A stretch of DNA of 64,000 nt from Sphingomonas hankookensis (GTDB lineage: Bacteria; Pseudomonadota; Alphaproteobacteria; Sphingomonadales; Sphingomonadaceae). The notes beneath the pieces were generated by a model. That model saw only the letters and a list, made by a program, of their open reading frames with translations. It did no database searches and was not told the origin of the DNA. Shown piece by piece: positions 35,694 to 46,838 of the stretch. Within the stretch, counting starts at the first letter, position 1; every line of letters begins with the position of its first letter. The translations under genes and the position numbers were made by a program. The stretch covers positions 3,216,001 through 3,280,000 of the forward strand of contig NZ_CP117025.1 in the NCBI RefSeq assembly GCF_028551275.1, written 5' to 3'.

Positions 35694-36912
35694 GCCAGCC
35701 CTCCCCCTTTGCCGCGCGGACGGTCGTCATCCTGGTCATCGGCGGCGCGCTGCTGCTGCTCGCCTCCATCCTGATGTCCGGCTTCGGCGACGAGATCGCG
35801 CGCGCGACCGGAGAGGCACCGGCGGCGGATCGCAAGGACGGCGCGGGCTATCATGCGTTCCAGCGGCTGGTCGAGGCGGTGCAGCCGCCCGAGGGGGACG
35901 TGACCGAATCGACGGCAGCGGCGTCGATCCTGATCCTGACCCCGACCGAGGCGACCCGGCCGGAGGATGTGCGCGCGATCGTCAATCAACGCATCGCGCT
36001 GGCATCGCGGATGACCGGCGGCGACGATTTCGTTGCAAGAGAGGGGCATCCGCTGCTGCGCTATGCCACGCTGATCATCCTCCCCAAATGGCAGGTCGAA
36101 AAGCTGCCGTTGCAGGGCGGCCGGGTGCAGCGCACCGGCCAGGTCGATGGCGCCAAGTTGCAGCAGCTGGTCCCGGCCGAGGCGGAATGGCATACCGAGG
36201 ACCGGTCCGACATCGGCGTGATGCGGGCGGAATATCCTGGCCTGCGCGCCTTCGCCCTGCCCGACCGCCGGGTGAACGCGATGGCCGGCGACACCATCAC
36301 CCCGCTGATCGGTGCGCGCGACGGCGCGGCGGTGCTGGGGCAGATCGGGTCGAGCGACACGTTCGTGCTGGTCGATCCCGATCTGGTCAACAATCGCGCC
36401 ATGGCCGACGAGCGCAATGCGAAGGCCGCGCTGGCGATGCTCCGCGCGATCGATCCCGAACATGACGGGCGCGCGCTGTTCGATCGGTCGTTGCATTACA
36501 CGCGGGGCGACCGCAATCTGGTCAAATTGCTGTTCCTGCCGCCGTTCCTGGGCGTCACGCTGGCGCTGATCGCCGCTGCCGTGCTGGCGGGGATCGCCGC
36601 CGCCGGGCGGTTCGGCCCGCCGCTGCGCGAAAGGCGCGCGGTAGCCGCAGGCAAGCGCGCGCTGATCGACAATATCGTCGCGCTGACCCGGCTGGCCGGG
36701 CGTACCCCGCTGGTCGGGCCGCGCTATGCCGACATGATGCTGGAGCTGCTGTCGCGGCGGTTGCTGGCGGGCGAAGCGCCCTCGGCCGACCGGCTCGACC
36801 GGGTGCATCCCGGCTATTCCGAACTCGACCGTCGCCTGCGCGATGCCCGCACCGAGAGTGAGGCATTGGCGGCGGCGAAGGACCTGACCGCATGGAAGAA
36901 GGAAACAGGCGC

Positions 36913-36916
<4 letters not shown>
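35690..36916 (+). CDS. DUF4350 domain membrane protein
   Basis: 408 residues from GTG 35690 (GTGA overlap with the previous stop). An N-terminal membrane helix (about 11-30) precedes a soluble DUF4350-type domain: [14 protein letters not shown] near 57, [18 protein letters not shown] near 85 and [16 protein letters not shown] near 226. A second membrane helix (about 283-305, [20 protein letters not shown]) and a cytosolic tail follow. Its role is unknown, but it always accompanies MoxR ATPases and DUF58 proteins, suggesting a membrane component of that assembly. Confidence 0.8.
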
Positions 36917-37865
<949 letters not shown>

Positions 37866-37869
<4 letters not shown>

Positions 37870-39098
37870 TCGTTCCCACGCCCCGTGCCATCCAGCTGAC
37901 CGCGCTCGCCGCGCCGGTCGGGCTGGCGCTGGGCGTGCTGGCCCCGGCGGCGTGGATCGCGGCGCCGTTATGGATCGCGGGCGTGCTGGCGCTGATCGTC
38001 GCCGATGCGCTGCTGGCGAAGAAGCCGGTGCTGGCGATGCCGGAGGGGCTGCCCGCGACGCTGAACATCGGCGAGCGCTTCACGCTCGGCAATGCCGACA
38101 TGGCCGCCGACTTCGACGGGCCGATCAAGCGGACCGCCCCGGGCAGCTTTCGTGCCGAGCGACGCGGCAAGGCGCGGCTGCGGCGGCTCTGGGCGCGGCG
38201 CGCGGGGCCGATGGGGCTGGCATGGCGACAGGCGACCGGCCGCGCCGATCGCGATATTCCGATATTGCCCGACATCCGCCCGGTTCGCGACCAGGGAATG
38301 CGGCAATATCTCAACAGCCTGAGCGTCGGGAACCGGCTGCGCCGCGACCATGGCGACGGGCAGGACTTCCAGGTGCTGACCGATTTCGAGGCCGGCATGG
38401 AACGCCGCGCGATCGACTGGAAGGCATCGGCCCGCCATGCATCGCTGCTGGCGCGCGAATTCCATACCGAACGCGACAATATGATCGCGTTCGCCATCGA
38501 TGCCGGGCGGGCGATGACCGATCCGGTCGGCGATATCCCGCGCATCGACCGCGCGGTGTCCTCGGCCCTGCTGGCGGCGTTCGTGGCTCTAAAGTCCGGC
38601 GACCGGGTGCGGCTCTATTCGTTCGGCGCGCGGCCGCAGGTCGACAGCGGCAGCATCGGCGGGGGCACGCGCGGCTTCGCCCGGCTGCACCACGCCGCCG
38701 CCGATATCGATTACGGCGCGGAGGAGAGCAACTATACGCTCGGCCTCGTCACGCTCGACCAGAAGCTCGACCGGCGCGCTTTGGTGGTGATCTTCACCGA
38801 ATTTACCGACACGACCAGCGCCGAACTGCTGCTCGCCGCCGCGCAGCGGATGCTGAAGCGGCACCGCGTCCTGTTCGTGCTGTTCCGTGATGTCGAGCTG
38901 GAGGGATTGCGCGATGCCGAGCCGGGCCATGCCGACGATCTTGTCCGCGCCCATGTCGCGCACCTGCTGCTGCGCGACCGGGCGATCGTGGTCGAACGGC
39001 TGCGGCGGATGGGGATCGACGTGATCGAGGCGACGGCGGACGCCATGCCGCTCGCCCTGGTCGAACGCTATCTGAACCACCGGGAGCGCGGCCGATGA
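37866..39098 (+). CDS. DUF58 domain protein, MoxR partner
   Basis: 410 residues, with ATG overlapping the moxR stop. Two N-terminal membrane helices (about 10-50) are followed by the DUF58 signature [20 protein letters not shown] and then a VWA-like fold whose first strand reads [12 protein letters not shown] (MIDAS-like D-x-G rather than D-x-S-x-S). Further strands are [14 protein letters not shown] and [14 protein letters not shown]. It probably binds the MoxR ATPase at the membrane. The order and coupling match operons known across proteobacteria. Confidence 0.9.
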
Positions 39099-40087
39099 CC
39101 GTCACCTTCGCCACGCACCATTTCCGCGCCGAACGCGAGGGCGACTGGGCACGGCTGGAAGCGCTACTCGACCAGCTGGAAAAGAAATCGCCGCGCCGCC
39201 TGTCGGACGAGGATCTGGTCGACCTGCCCCGCCTGTACCGCGCGACCCTGTCGGCGCTGTCGATCGCGCGGGCGACGTCGCTCGACGCGTCGCTGGTCGG
39301 CTATCTGGAGGCGCTGTCGACGCGGGCCTATTTCGCGCTCTATTCGGCGCGCGAGCCGTGGTGGCAGCAGGTGAAGGCGTTCTTCGTCAGCGGCTGGCCG
39401 CGCGCGGTGCGGGCGATCGCGCCCGAACTGCTGCTGTCGACCGCGCTGCTGATCCTGAGCGCGTTCGCCGCCTATCACCTCGTCCGCAGCGATCCGGCAT
39501 GGTATTCGGCGATGATCTCGCCCGAACTGGCGAGCGGACGCGACATGAATGCGAGCGCCGCGACGCTGCGCGCCTCGCTCTATTCGCCGCCGACCCAGGG
39601 CGGGCTGCACGTTTTCGCCACGTCGCTCTTCACCCACAATTCCCAGGTCGCGATCATGGCCTTCGCGCTGGGCTTCCTGTTCGGCATTCCGACCATCATC
39701 CTGTCGGTGCAGAACGGGGCGATGGCGGGTGCGATGTTCGCGGCGTTCGTGCCGCACGGGCTGGGCTGGGGCCTGTTCGCGTGGCTGATGATCCACGGCA
39801 CGACCGAGATCGGCGCGATTGCCATCGCCGCGGCCGCGGGGTTGCATATCGGCCGCGCCATCGCCTTTCCCGGCGAACGTACCCGCATGGCGGCTGCTGC
39901 CGACGCCGGGCGGCGCGGGACGGTGGTGATGATCGGCGTCATCCTGATGCTGCTGGTCGCCGGACTGCTGGAGGGGTTCGCCCGGCAGCTGGTCATCGAC
40001 GACAGCGCGCGGCTGGCGGTGGGCGGGTTCATGCTGGCGCTGTGGACGCTCTATTTCACCGTCGGGGGCCGTCGTGGCAAGGCGTGA
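39095..40087 (+). CDS. SpoIIM-like membrane protein
   Basis: 330 residues, starting with a 4-nt overlap. A cytosolic helical N-terminus (about 1-95, including RLYRATLSALSIARATSLDA) precedes five or more membrane helices. The family pattern is clear in FATSLFTHNSQVAIMAFALG, then GIPTIILSVQNGAMAGAMFA and WLMIHGTTEIGAIAIAAAAG, which match the stage II sporulation protein M family. In this non-sporulating context the gene belongs to the MoxR-DUF58 operon; its function is unknown. Confidence 0.88.
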   Translation: MTVTFATHHFRAEREGDWARLEALLDQLEKKSPRRLSDEDLVDLPRLYRATLSALSIARATSLDASLVGYLEALSTRAYFALYSAREPWWQQVKAFFVSGWPRAVRAIAPELLLSTALLILSAFAAYHLVRSDPAWYSAMISPELASGRDMNASAATLRASLYSPPTQGGLHVFATSLFTHNSQVAIMAFALGFLFGIPTIILSVQNGAMAGAMFAAFVPHGLGWGLFAWLMIHGTTEIGAIAIAAAAGLHIGRAIAFPGERTRMAAAADAGRRGTVVMIGVILMLLVAGLLEGFARQLVIDDSARLAVGGFMLALWTLYFTVGGRRGKA

Positions 40088-40976
40088 GCGAAAGCCCCGC
40101 CGGCCGCGCATGCCGCGCACGCTGGAACGGCAGCTGGTCACGCCCGAGGGGGTCCCGCTGAACCTGCGGCTGGGGTCGGCGGGTGCGCGTGCCGGTGCCT
40201 TCGTGATCGATGCGATCATCATGCTGGCGGCGCTGATCGGCGCGTCGCTGCTGATCCTGGCGCTGGCGATCGGGGGACCGAGGGGTGCTGCGTCGATGTA
40301 TGCGGTGGTGTGGCTGCTGGGGTTCTTCCTGCTGCGCAATTTCTACTTCGTGCTGTTCGAGGCGGGCAAGCGCGCCGCGACGCCGGGCAAGAGGCTGATG
40401 AAGCTGCGCGTGGTGTCGCGGGATGGCGGGCGGCTGACCGGATCGGCGGTGCTGGCGCGCAACCTGATGCGCGAGATCGAGATATTCCTGCCGCTGATCT
40501 TCCTCGCCTTCGCCTTTGCCGAAGGGATGGCGACGGCGTGGACCGCGACGCTGGCACTCGGATGGTCGTCGATCCTGCTGTTCCTGCCGCTGTTCAATCG
40601 CGACCGGCTGCGCGGCGGCGACCTGATCGGCGGCACCTGGGTCGTCGAGCGGGAGACGCGCAAGCTGGGCGAGGATTTGCTGGTGCAGACCGCGCATGAA
40701 CAGGACCGCGCCCGCATCGCGCCGTTCACCGCCGCCGAGCTGGACACCTATGGCGCGTTCGAACTGCAGCGACTGGAAGAGGTGCTGCGCCGCAACGACC
40801 GCGCCGACCTGTATGCCGTGGCCACCGCGATCCGTCGCAAGCTGGGCCGGCAGGAGGAAGGCTATGACCATGCCTTTCTCGAGGCCTATTACGGCGCGCT
40901 GCGCCATCATCTTGAACGAAAATTGCTGTTCGGACAGCGCAAGCGCGACAAATACGACCGGATTGAAGCGAGTTAG
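40074..40976 (+). CDS. RDD family membrane protein
   Basis: 300 residues from GTG 40074, overlapping the SpoIIM-like gene by 14 nt; ATG 40110 is a possible shorter start. The RDD domain (about 30-190) shows LRLGSAGARAGAFVIDAI, containing the conserved Arg and Asp, and KRAATPGKRLMKLRVVS. A cytosolic C-terminal helical region of about 100 residues (LDTYGAFELQRLEEVLRRND) follows. RDD proteins have been linked to ion exchange, but this long-tailed form is typical of MoxR operons. It is the last gene of the operon. Confidence 0.88.
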   Translation: MARRERKPRRPRMPRTLERQLVTPEGVPLNLRLGSAGARAGAFVIDAIIMLAALIGASLLILALAIGGPRGAASMYAVVWLLGFFLLRNFYFVLFEAGKRAATPGKRLMKLRVVSRDGGRLTGSAVLARNLMREIEIFLPLIFLAFAFAEGMATAWTATLALGWSSILLFLPLFNRDRLRGGDLIGGTWVVERETRKLGEDLLVQTAHEQDRARIAPFTAAELDTYGAFELQRLEEVLRRNDRADLYAVATAIRRKLGRQEEGYDHAFLEAYYGALRHHLERKLLFGQRKRDKYDRIEAS

Positions 40977-41023
40977 ACTTAGGTTATACTAGGCGTTAAC
41001 GGGTCCCGCGCCATGGAGACGCC

Positions 41024-42793
41024 ATGGGGATGACGACGAACAGGCAACGGATCGGACTGGCGACGGCGCTGGCCTATTTCGTCTTTTCGTCGTTGACGAT
41101 CCTGTCCAATCATCAAGGCGGCCTTGCCAGCCTGGCGCCCGCTACGCCGTTCGCGCTGGCACTGCTGATCGCGCGACCGCGGCGCGACTGGACCGCGATC
41201 CTGATCGGCGGAACGATCGGCAGCATGGCCGCGACGTCGCTGTTCGGCTTCGGCCCGCTGGCGGCGGCGCCGATGGCGATCGCGAAGGTTGGCGAGGTCG
41301 GCCTGGCGGCATGGCTGTTCCGCAAGTTGCGCGGACGGCGCGGCTATTTCGGGTCGCTCGACCGGATCGGGCGGTTCGTCGCATCGGTCGGTATCGTCGC
41401 CCCGGCGCTGGGCGCGACCGTCGCCGCCACCGTCGCCGCGCTGAAATTCGGCCTGCCGTTCGACCGGCAATGGCGCATCTGGTTCGTCGGCCACAGCCTG
41501 AGCATGATCACGCTGACGCCGGTGCTGTCGCTGATCCTGAGCGGTGCGATCGAACGGCGGTGGCGCGATGCCAGCCGGCAGTTGCGGATCGAGGCGACGG
41601 TGCTGATCAGCGCGACGGCGGCAGTGGCGGTGGCGGTGTTCTTTCAGAACGAACGGCCGCTGCTGTTCCTGCCCGCGCTGCCGGTGATGCTCACCACCTT
41701 CCGCCTGGGATTGCCCGGGGCGGCGGCGTCGGCGATCGTGCTGGCGGTGATCGGCAGCTATGCGACGCTGCACGGCATGGGGCCGACCAGCTTCATCGGC
41801 GGCGACCTGCAGGGGCGGATGGAGTTCCTCCAATTCTATCTCGCCTGCACCGTACTGACGACCTTTCCGGTCGCCGCCGACCTCAGCCGGCGACAGGCAC
41901 TGTACCGCCGGTTGCGCGAAAGCGAGGCGCGCTATCGCCTGCTGGCCGACCATTCGACCGATATCGTGCTGGGCATCGATCGGGGCGGGCGCATCACCTA
42001 CCTCTCCCCGTCGATCGAACAGATTGTCGGGCGCAACCCGGCGCAACTGCACGGGCGCCGCGCGCTGGAGATGGTACATCCGGTCGATCGCGACCTGGTG
42101 CTGGTGTCGCATCGCGACGCGCTGACCGATGTTCAGGGCACGCAGATCGTCGAATATCGGGCGCGGGTGACCAATGGCGCGCTGCGCTGGTTCGAATCGC
42201 ATACCCGCGCGGTGCAGGACGATGACGGCCGGGTGACCGGCACCGTGTCGATGATCCGCGACGTGTCGCATCGCAAGACGCTGGAGGCCGAACTGTCGCG
42301 CGCGGCGTCGACCGACCCGTTGACCGGCCTGGCCAATCGCCGGGTGTTCGATGCGGCGCTGGCGCAGCGGATCGAAATCGCCGCGCAAGGGGGAATCGCC
42401 GGCTGCGTCGCGGTGTTCGACATCGACCATTTCAAGGCGGTCAACGACCGGCACGGCCATGACGCCGGCGACCATGTGCTACAGGCATTCGCCCGGATCG
42501 CGCGCGGGGTGATGCGCGACGGTGACGTCGTCGCCCGGCTGGGCGGCGAGGAGTTCGGCATCCTGTTCCCCGGCACCGGCATCGAACAGGCGCATTGCCT
42601 GTCCGAACGGCTGCGCACGACGCTGGCGGCGACCAAGCTGCGCCACGGAGCGGCGATCGTCGAGCTGACGGTCAGCGCAGGCATCGCGCCGATCGACGGC
42701 ATGGGCGGTGCAGCGGCGGTGCTGCGCGCGGCGGATACCGCGCTGTACGGAGCCAAGGCCGAAGGGCGCGACCGGCTGCGGCTGGCGGCCTGA
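41024..42793 (+). CDS. Diguanylate cyclase: MASE1 membrane sensor, PAS, GGDEF
   Basis: 589 residues from ATG 41024 with GGAG 5 nt upstream. The MASE1-type membrane region (about 1-285, eight or so helices, with LAPATPFALALLIARPRRDW) is followed by a PAS domain (about 300-415, ADHSTDIVLGIDRGGRITYL) and a GGDEF domain. The active site reads RLGGEEFGILFP (about 505), and an inhibitory I-site RDGD sits exactly five residues before it. It should make cyclic di-GMP in response to a membrane signal, with product feedback. No EAL domain is present. Confidence 0.92.
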   Translation: MGMTTNRQRIGLATALAYFVFSSLTILSNHQGGLASLAPATPFALALLIARPRRDWTAILIGGTIGSMAATSLFGFGPLAAAPMAIAKVGEVGLAAWLFRKLRGRRGYFGSLDRIGRFVASVGIVAPALGATVAATVAALKFGLPFDRQWRIWFVGHSLSMITLTPVLSLILSGAIERRWRDASRQLRIEATVLISATAAVAVAVFFQNERPLLFLPALPVMLTTFRLGLPGAAASAIVLAVIGSYATLHGMGPTSFIGGDLQGRMEFLQFYLACTVLTTFPVAADLSRRQALYRRLRESEARYRLLADHSTDIVLGIDRGGRITYLSPSIEQIVGRNPAQLHGRRALEMVHPVDRDLVLVSHRDALTDVQGTQIVEYRARVTNGALRWFESHTRAVQDDDGRVTGTVSMIRDVSHRKTLEAELSRAASTDPLTGLANRRVFDAALAQRIEIAAQGGIAGCVAVFDIDHFKAVNDRHGHDAGDHVLQAFARIARGVMRDGDVVARLGGEEFGILFPGTGIEQAHCLSERLRTTLAATKLRHGAAIVELTVSAGIAPIDGMGGAAAVLRAADTALYGAKAEGRDRLRLAA

Positions 42794-42891
42794 CCTTCCC
42801 ATCGCGGCACGCCTGGCGGCGATTGGCGGTGTCGACCGGTGCGCGATCGGTGCTAGGGTCGGCGGCTATCGGTGACTGTGGAGGGGCTGCT

Positions 42892-43560
42892 TTGCGCGAG
42901 ACATGGTATCGCGACCCGCGACTGGGGCTGGCCGCGGCGGTGCTCGCCGCCGTCGTGGTCGGCATCGCGGCGGGATCGGCCGGACTGCCCGGTTGGCGCA
43001 TTCTGCTGCTGGCGCTGGCCGGGTTCGCGCTGGTGGCGTGGGGCTGGTTCGCGGTGCAGGGCATCGCCTGGCTCTGGCGGCAGCCCGACCGCGCCGATGT
43101 GCTGCGCGCGCTGACCCTGCAGCGCAGCCAGCATGCCTTCAACCATGCCGCGTGGAGCCGGTTCGACCGCGACGCGGCGATGCTGCGGATGCTGCTGGCC
43201 GAACGCGCGCTGATCCCGATCGAGGCGGAACTGGTGCGCCACGCGATGGCGGTAGAGCAGTTCGACGCGGTGGCGGAGACGCTGCCCGGTTTCTCGCAAG
43301 CCGCGGCGCATTGGTACGATATCGCGTCGCAGGGCCATGGCGGCCTGCCCCCCGCCACCCCGGTGCCGACGCCCGCCGCGCTGGAGGAAGCCGCGCAGCA
43401 GGTGCCGGCGACGCTGACGTCAGAGGAGGATCGCCGCGCGGCGCTGCATTATCTGGCGGTGCGCAAGCGGCTGGCCGCCGACCGGGCGGCGGTCGAACGC
43501 GAGCGGACGGCGGCGCTGCGCAAGCTGGCCGCCCCGCCACCCAGCCCGCCGGTGGAGTAA
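42892..43560 (+). CDS. Membrane protein of unknown function
   Basis: 222 residues from TTG 42892, chosen because GGAGGGG lies 8 nt upstream and no in-frame ATG or GTG is better placed; the open frame further upstream runs over the diguanylate cyclase end. Two membrane helices (about 12-30 and 36-56) precede a cytosolic helical region with RALTLQRSQHAFNHAAWSRF and a Pro/Ala-rich segment, ending with a coiled-coil-prone stretch (RLAADRAAVERERTAALRK). I do not recognise a family. It may be co-transcribed with the cyclase (99-nt gap). Confidence 0.55.
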   Translation: MRETWYRDPRLGLAAAVLAAVVVGIAAGSAGLPGWRILLLALAGFALVAWGWFAVQGIAWLWRQPDRADVLRALTLQRSQHAFNHAAWSRFDRDAAMLRMLLAERALIPIEAELVRHAMAVEQFDAVAETLPGFSQAAAHWYDIASQGHGGLPPATPVPTPAALEEAAQQVPATLTSEEDRRAALHYLAVRKRLAADRAAVERERTAALRKLAAPPPSPPVE

Positions 43561-43676
43561 GGTCGCTTCCCCTTTCGGGGAGCCGTGGCCGGGGGCGATG
43601 TTCGACGGGGTTCGCCTTCACAACGTAACCGCGTCGTCCGCTGACAGCCCCCTCCACCATGCTGCGCACGGTCCCC

Positions 43677-43693
43677 CTCCCCGTGCCGGGGAG
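43677..43693 (-). terminator. Hairpin after the CoA-lyase gene, possible terminator
   Basis: On the minus strand CTCCCCG-gca-CGGGGAG begins 4 nt after the stop at 43697. There is no U-run, so termination would be weak or Rho-assisted. The similar CCCCTTTCGGGG hairpin at about 43569-43580 follows the + strand gene. Confidence 0.35.
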
Positions 43694-43696
43694 AAT

Positions 43697-44536
43697 TTAG
43701 CGTCGGGCCAGCACCCTGCGCGCCTGCTTCAGATGGGGGGCGTCGACCATGCGGCCATCGACTTGCAGCACCCCGGCCTCCGGGTTCGCGGCGAAGGCAT
43801 CGACGATCACCTGAGCGCGCTCGACCGCCTCGGCCGAGGGGGTGAAGGCGGCGTTGATCGCCGCGACCTGTGCCGGGTGCAGCGCCATCATGGCCGTGAA
43901 CCCGTCGCGGGCGGCGCGGGCGGCATAGGCGGCGAGGCCCGCTTCGTCGCGGATCGCGGGATAGACGGTGTCGATCGCGGCGACCCCGGCGGCAAGCGCG
44001 CCGAACAGGGTGAGCGAGCGGGCGAGTTCATAGGGCGCGGTGTAGCGGCCATCCGCCTCGCGCGAGGTCGTTGCACCGATGGCGGCGGGCAGATCCTCCG
44101 CGCCCCAGGTGATGCCCAGCAGCCGGTGGGCGACCGCGGCATAGCTGCCGAGCTGAAAGATCGCCGCCGGGGTTTCGGTCGCGATCGGCAGCAGCGGCAC
44201 CTCGGCCAGTCCGCGCGCGGCGAGCAGCGGGTCGAGCGCGGTGATGGTCGCCTGCCCTTCCGCCTTGGGCACCATGATCGCATCCGGGCGGGTGCCGGCC
44301 AGCGCGTCGAGATCGGCGAGCGCGAGCGGCCCGTCGACCGGGTTGATCCGGACGATGCGCGGGAGCGATGCCTCCTCTGCCAGCCAGTCGCGAACGGCAG
44401 TGCGGGCGGTGTCCTTAGCAGAGGCGGCGACCGCATCCTCGAGGTCGAGGATCAGCGCGTCGGCGCCGCTTCCCGCCGCCTTGGCGAAGCGATCCGCCCG
44501 GTCGCCGGGGACGAACAGCAGCGAGCGGAGCCTCAT
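43697..44536 (-). CDS. HpcH/HpaI aldolase/citrate lyase family protein (CitE-like CoA ester lyase)
   Basis: 279 residues from ATG 44536, overlapping the MaoC stop by 4 nt. The TIM-barrel features are LLFVPGDRADRFAKAAG, ALILDLEDAV (metal-binding Asp/Glu), IMVPKAEG and LGITWGAEDLPAAIGA. Stand-alone CitE-like proteins cleave malyl-, citramalyl- or 3-methylmalyl-CoA type substrates. Within a leucine-catabolic cluster next to a MaoC hydratase, it likely handles a hydroxyacyl-CoA, perhaps (S)-citramalyl-CoA; this is inferred from position only. Confidence 0.85.
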   Translation of the reverse strand: MRLRSLLFVPGDRADRFAKAAGSGADALILDLEDAVAASAKDTARTAVRDWLAEEASLPRIVRINPVDGPLALADLDALAGTRPDAIMVPKAEGQATITALDPLLAARGLAEVPLLPIATETPAAIFQLGSYAAVAHRLLGITWGAEDLPAAIGATTSREADGRYTAPYELARSLTLFGALAAGVAAIDTVYPAIRDEAGLAAYAARAARDGFTAMMALHPAQVAAINAAFTPSAEAVERAQVIVDAFAANPEAGVLQVDGRMVDAPHLKQARRVLARR

Positions 44537-44982
44537 GGGCGCCGCTTCAACAGCGCGGTGCGCAGGCAGCGGCAGACGACCTCGCCGCGCTGGCTGTGCA
44601 GTTCGTGGGTGAAGGTGACGATCCCGGCATCGGGACGCGAGCGGCTGTCCTTGAGCGCGGTCACCTCGGTCGTGGCGCGCAGCGTGTCGCCAAGGAACAC
44701 CGGCTTGGGCATCACCAGCTGGTCGTAGCCGAGGTTCGCGACCAGCGTGCCGAGCGTCGTTTCCCCCACCGACAGCCCGATCATCAGCGCGAAGGTGAAG
44801 GTCCCGTTGACGAGGATCTGGCCGAATTCCGACGCCCTTGCCGCCTCCGCATCGATATGCAGCGGCTGCGGGTTGTGGGTCATGGTAGAGAACAGCAGAT
44901 TGTCGGTCTCGGTCACGGTGCGGCGGATCGGGTGTTCGATCCGGTCGCCGATCTGCCAGTCGTCGTAGAAGCGTCCGGTCAT
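44533..44982 (-). CDS. MaoC-like hot-dog acyl-CoA hydratase
   Basis: 149 residues. The hot-dog fold hydratase motif is STMTHNPQPLHIDAEAAR, where Asp of HID and His act in R-hydratase-like catalysis, followed by FGQILVNGTFTFALMIGLSV. It overlaps neighbours on both sides by 4 nt, so it belongs firmly to the liuD transcript. It probably hydrates an unsaturated acyl-CoA made by the carboxylase route, feeding the CitE-like lyase. The C-terminus with HELHSQRGEVVCR is typical of the mesaconyl-CoA hydratase-like branch. Confidence 0.87.
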   Translation of the reverse strand: MTGRFYDDWQIGDRIEHPIRRTVTETDNLLFSTMTHNPQPLHIDAEAARASEFGQILVNGTFTFALMIGLSVGETTLGTLVANLGYDQLVMPKPVFLGDTLRATTEVTALKDSRSRPDAGIVTFTHELHSQRGEVVCRCLRTALLKRRP

Positions 44983-46838
44983 GCGGCGTCCTTTTCGATG
45001 CGGGCAAGCAGCACCCCTTCGGCGACCTGTGCGCCCGGCGCGGCGGACAGGTCGGCGACCATACCGTCGAACGGGCTGAGCAACGCCTGTTCCATCTTCA
45101 TCGCCTCCAGCACCACCAGCCGCTGCCCGGCGGTGACGCGGTCACCCGCCGCGACCTCGACCGCGACGATGCGGCCGGGCATGGGCGAGAGGATCGCGCC
45201 GTCGCCGGCCGAGGCGCCACCGCCCTGCCCCGCGACCGGCGCGGCGAAGGGAAAGGCCTCGCCATCGGCGAACAGGACGCGCTCACGGCCGAGCTGTGCG
45301 ACGGTGCCGCCGGTAACGGGCGTGGCGATGCGGGTGGCGCCACCGATGCTGACCGCGACGCGATCGTCGGGCGCGGCGTTGAGGCGGAAGCCAGTCAGCG
45401 CGCGCCATGGGTCGGTCGGGTCCGCCCGTACCAGCACCGCAGCGGCAGCTCCGACGGCGGCGTCGGACACGTGGCCGTCGGGGACCAGCCGGTCGGCATG
45501 GCGTTCGATGAAGCCGGTATCGATCCGCTGCCCCACGAAATCGGGGTCGCCGGCACAGCGGGCGAGGAAGGCGGCGTTGGTGCGGACCGGCCAGACCTGG
45601 ACCGATGCGGCTGCGGCGGCGAGCTTCGCGGCGGCGGCGGCGCGGTTGGGGGCATGGACGATCAACTTGGCGATCATCGGGTCGTAATGCGGCGTCACCG
45701 CATCCCCCTGCCGCACGCCGGCATCGACGCGGATGTCGGTGGGGAGATGCAGGTGGGTCAGCGGTCCGGTCGAGGGCAGGAAGCCGGTCGCCGGGTTCTC
45801 GGCATAGAGCCGCGCCTCCATCGCCCAGCCGGTGATCGACAGTTCGTCCTGCCGTTTGGGCAGAGGCTCGCCGGACGCGACGCGGAGCTGCCATTCGACG
45901 AGGTCGGTGCCGGTAATCGCCTCGGTCACGGGATGTTCGACCTGCAGCCGCGTGTTCATTTCCATGAACCAGATGCGGTCGGCGCGCAGGCCATCCGAGG
46001 CATCGGCGATGAATTCGATCGTGCCCGCCCCGGCATAGTCGACCGCGCGGGCGGCGCGGACGGCGGCGTCGCAGACCGAGGCGCGGGTTTCCGCGTCCAT
46101 GCCGGGGGCCGGCGCTTCCTCGATCACCTTCTGGTGGCGGCGTTGCAGCGAGCAGTCGCGTTCGAACAGATGGACCGCATTGCCATGGGTGTCGCCGAAG
46201 ACCTGCACCTCGATATGGCGGGGCGACAGGATGTATTTCTCGATCAGCACGCGGTCGTCGCCGAACGATGCAGCGGCTTCGCGGCGGCAGCTGTCAAGGG
46301 CGTCGGCGAAGGCGGACGCGTCGTCGACGCGGCGCATCCCCTTGCCCCCGCCGCCGGCCACCGCCTTGATAAGGACCGGATAGCCGATCGCGTCGGCCTC
46401 GGCACGCAGGCGCTCGGGCGACTGGTCCTCGCCGAGATAGCCGGGGGTGACCGGCACGCCGGCGGCGATCATCCGAGCCTTGGCCGCGTCCTTCAGGCCC
46501 ATCGCGCGGATCGCCGAAGCGGGGGCACCGACCCAGACGAGGCCGGCGGCGACGACCGCTTCGGCGAACTCGGCATTTTCGGACAGGAAGCCATAGCCGG
46601 GATGGATCGCGGCGGCGCCGGTCGCGCGGGCGGCGGCGAGGATTTTCGCCTGGTCGAGATAGCTTTCGCGCGCCGGGGCCGGGCCGATGCAGACGGACTG
46701 GTCGGCTTCGGCGACGAAGGGCAGGCCGGCATCGACGTCGCTATGGACGGCGATGGTCCGCACCCCCAGCCGGCGGGCGGTGCGGAGGATGCGGCGGGCG
46801 ATTTCACCACGGTTGGCGATGAGCAGCGATTCGATCAT
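44979..46838 (-). CDS. liuD: Methylcrotonyl-CoA carboxylase alpha subunit (biotin carboxylase + BCCP)
   Basis: 619 residues from ATG 46838 with GGAG upstream. The biotin carboxylase part (1-450) begins MIESLLIANRGEIARRILRT and carries KAVAGGGGKGMR, FLEMNTRLQVEH-type sequence (MEMNTRLQVEHPVTEAITG) and ATP-grasp residues. The C-terminal biotinyl domain has LEAMKMEQALLSPFDG with the biotin-carrier Lys. Together with the carboxyltransferase gene in this cluster it should convert 3-methylcrotonyl-CoA to 3-methylglutaconyl-CoA. Propionyl- or geranyl-CoA carboxylase is the alternative, less likely next to isovaleryl-CoA dehydrogenase. Confidence 0.93.
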   Translation of the reverse strand: MIESLLIANRGEIARRILRTARRLGVRTIAVHSDVDAGLPFVAEADQSVCIGPAPARESYLDQAKILAAARATGAAAIHPGYGFLSENAEFAEAVVAAGLVWVGAPASAIRAMGLKDAAKARMIAAGVPVTPGYLGEDQSPERLRAEADAIGYPVLIKAVAGGGGKGMRRVDDASAFADALDSCRREAAASFGDDRVLIEKYILSPRHIEVQVFGDTHGNAVHLFERDCSLQRRHQKVIEEAPAPGMDAETRASVCDAAVRAARAVDYAGAGTIEFIADASDGLRADRIWFMEMNTRLQVEHPVTEAITGTDLVEWQLRVASGEPLPKRQDELSITGWAMEARLYAENPATGFLPSTGPLTHLHLPTDIRVDAGVRQGDAVTPHYDPMIAKLIVHAPNRAAAAAKLAAAAASVQVWPVRTNAAFLARCAGDPDFVGQRIDTGFIERHADRLVPDGHVSDAAVGAAAAVLVRADPTDPWRALTGFRLNAAPDDRVAVSIGGATRIATPVTGGTVAQLGRERVLFADGEAFPFAAPVAGQGGGASAGDGAILSPMPGRIVAVEVAAGDRVTAGQRLVVLEAMKMEQALLSPFDGMVADLSAAPGAQVAEGVLLARIEKDAA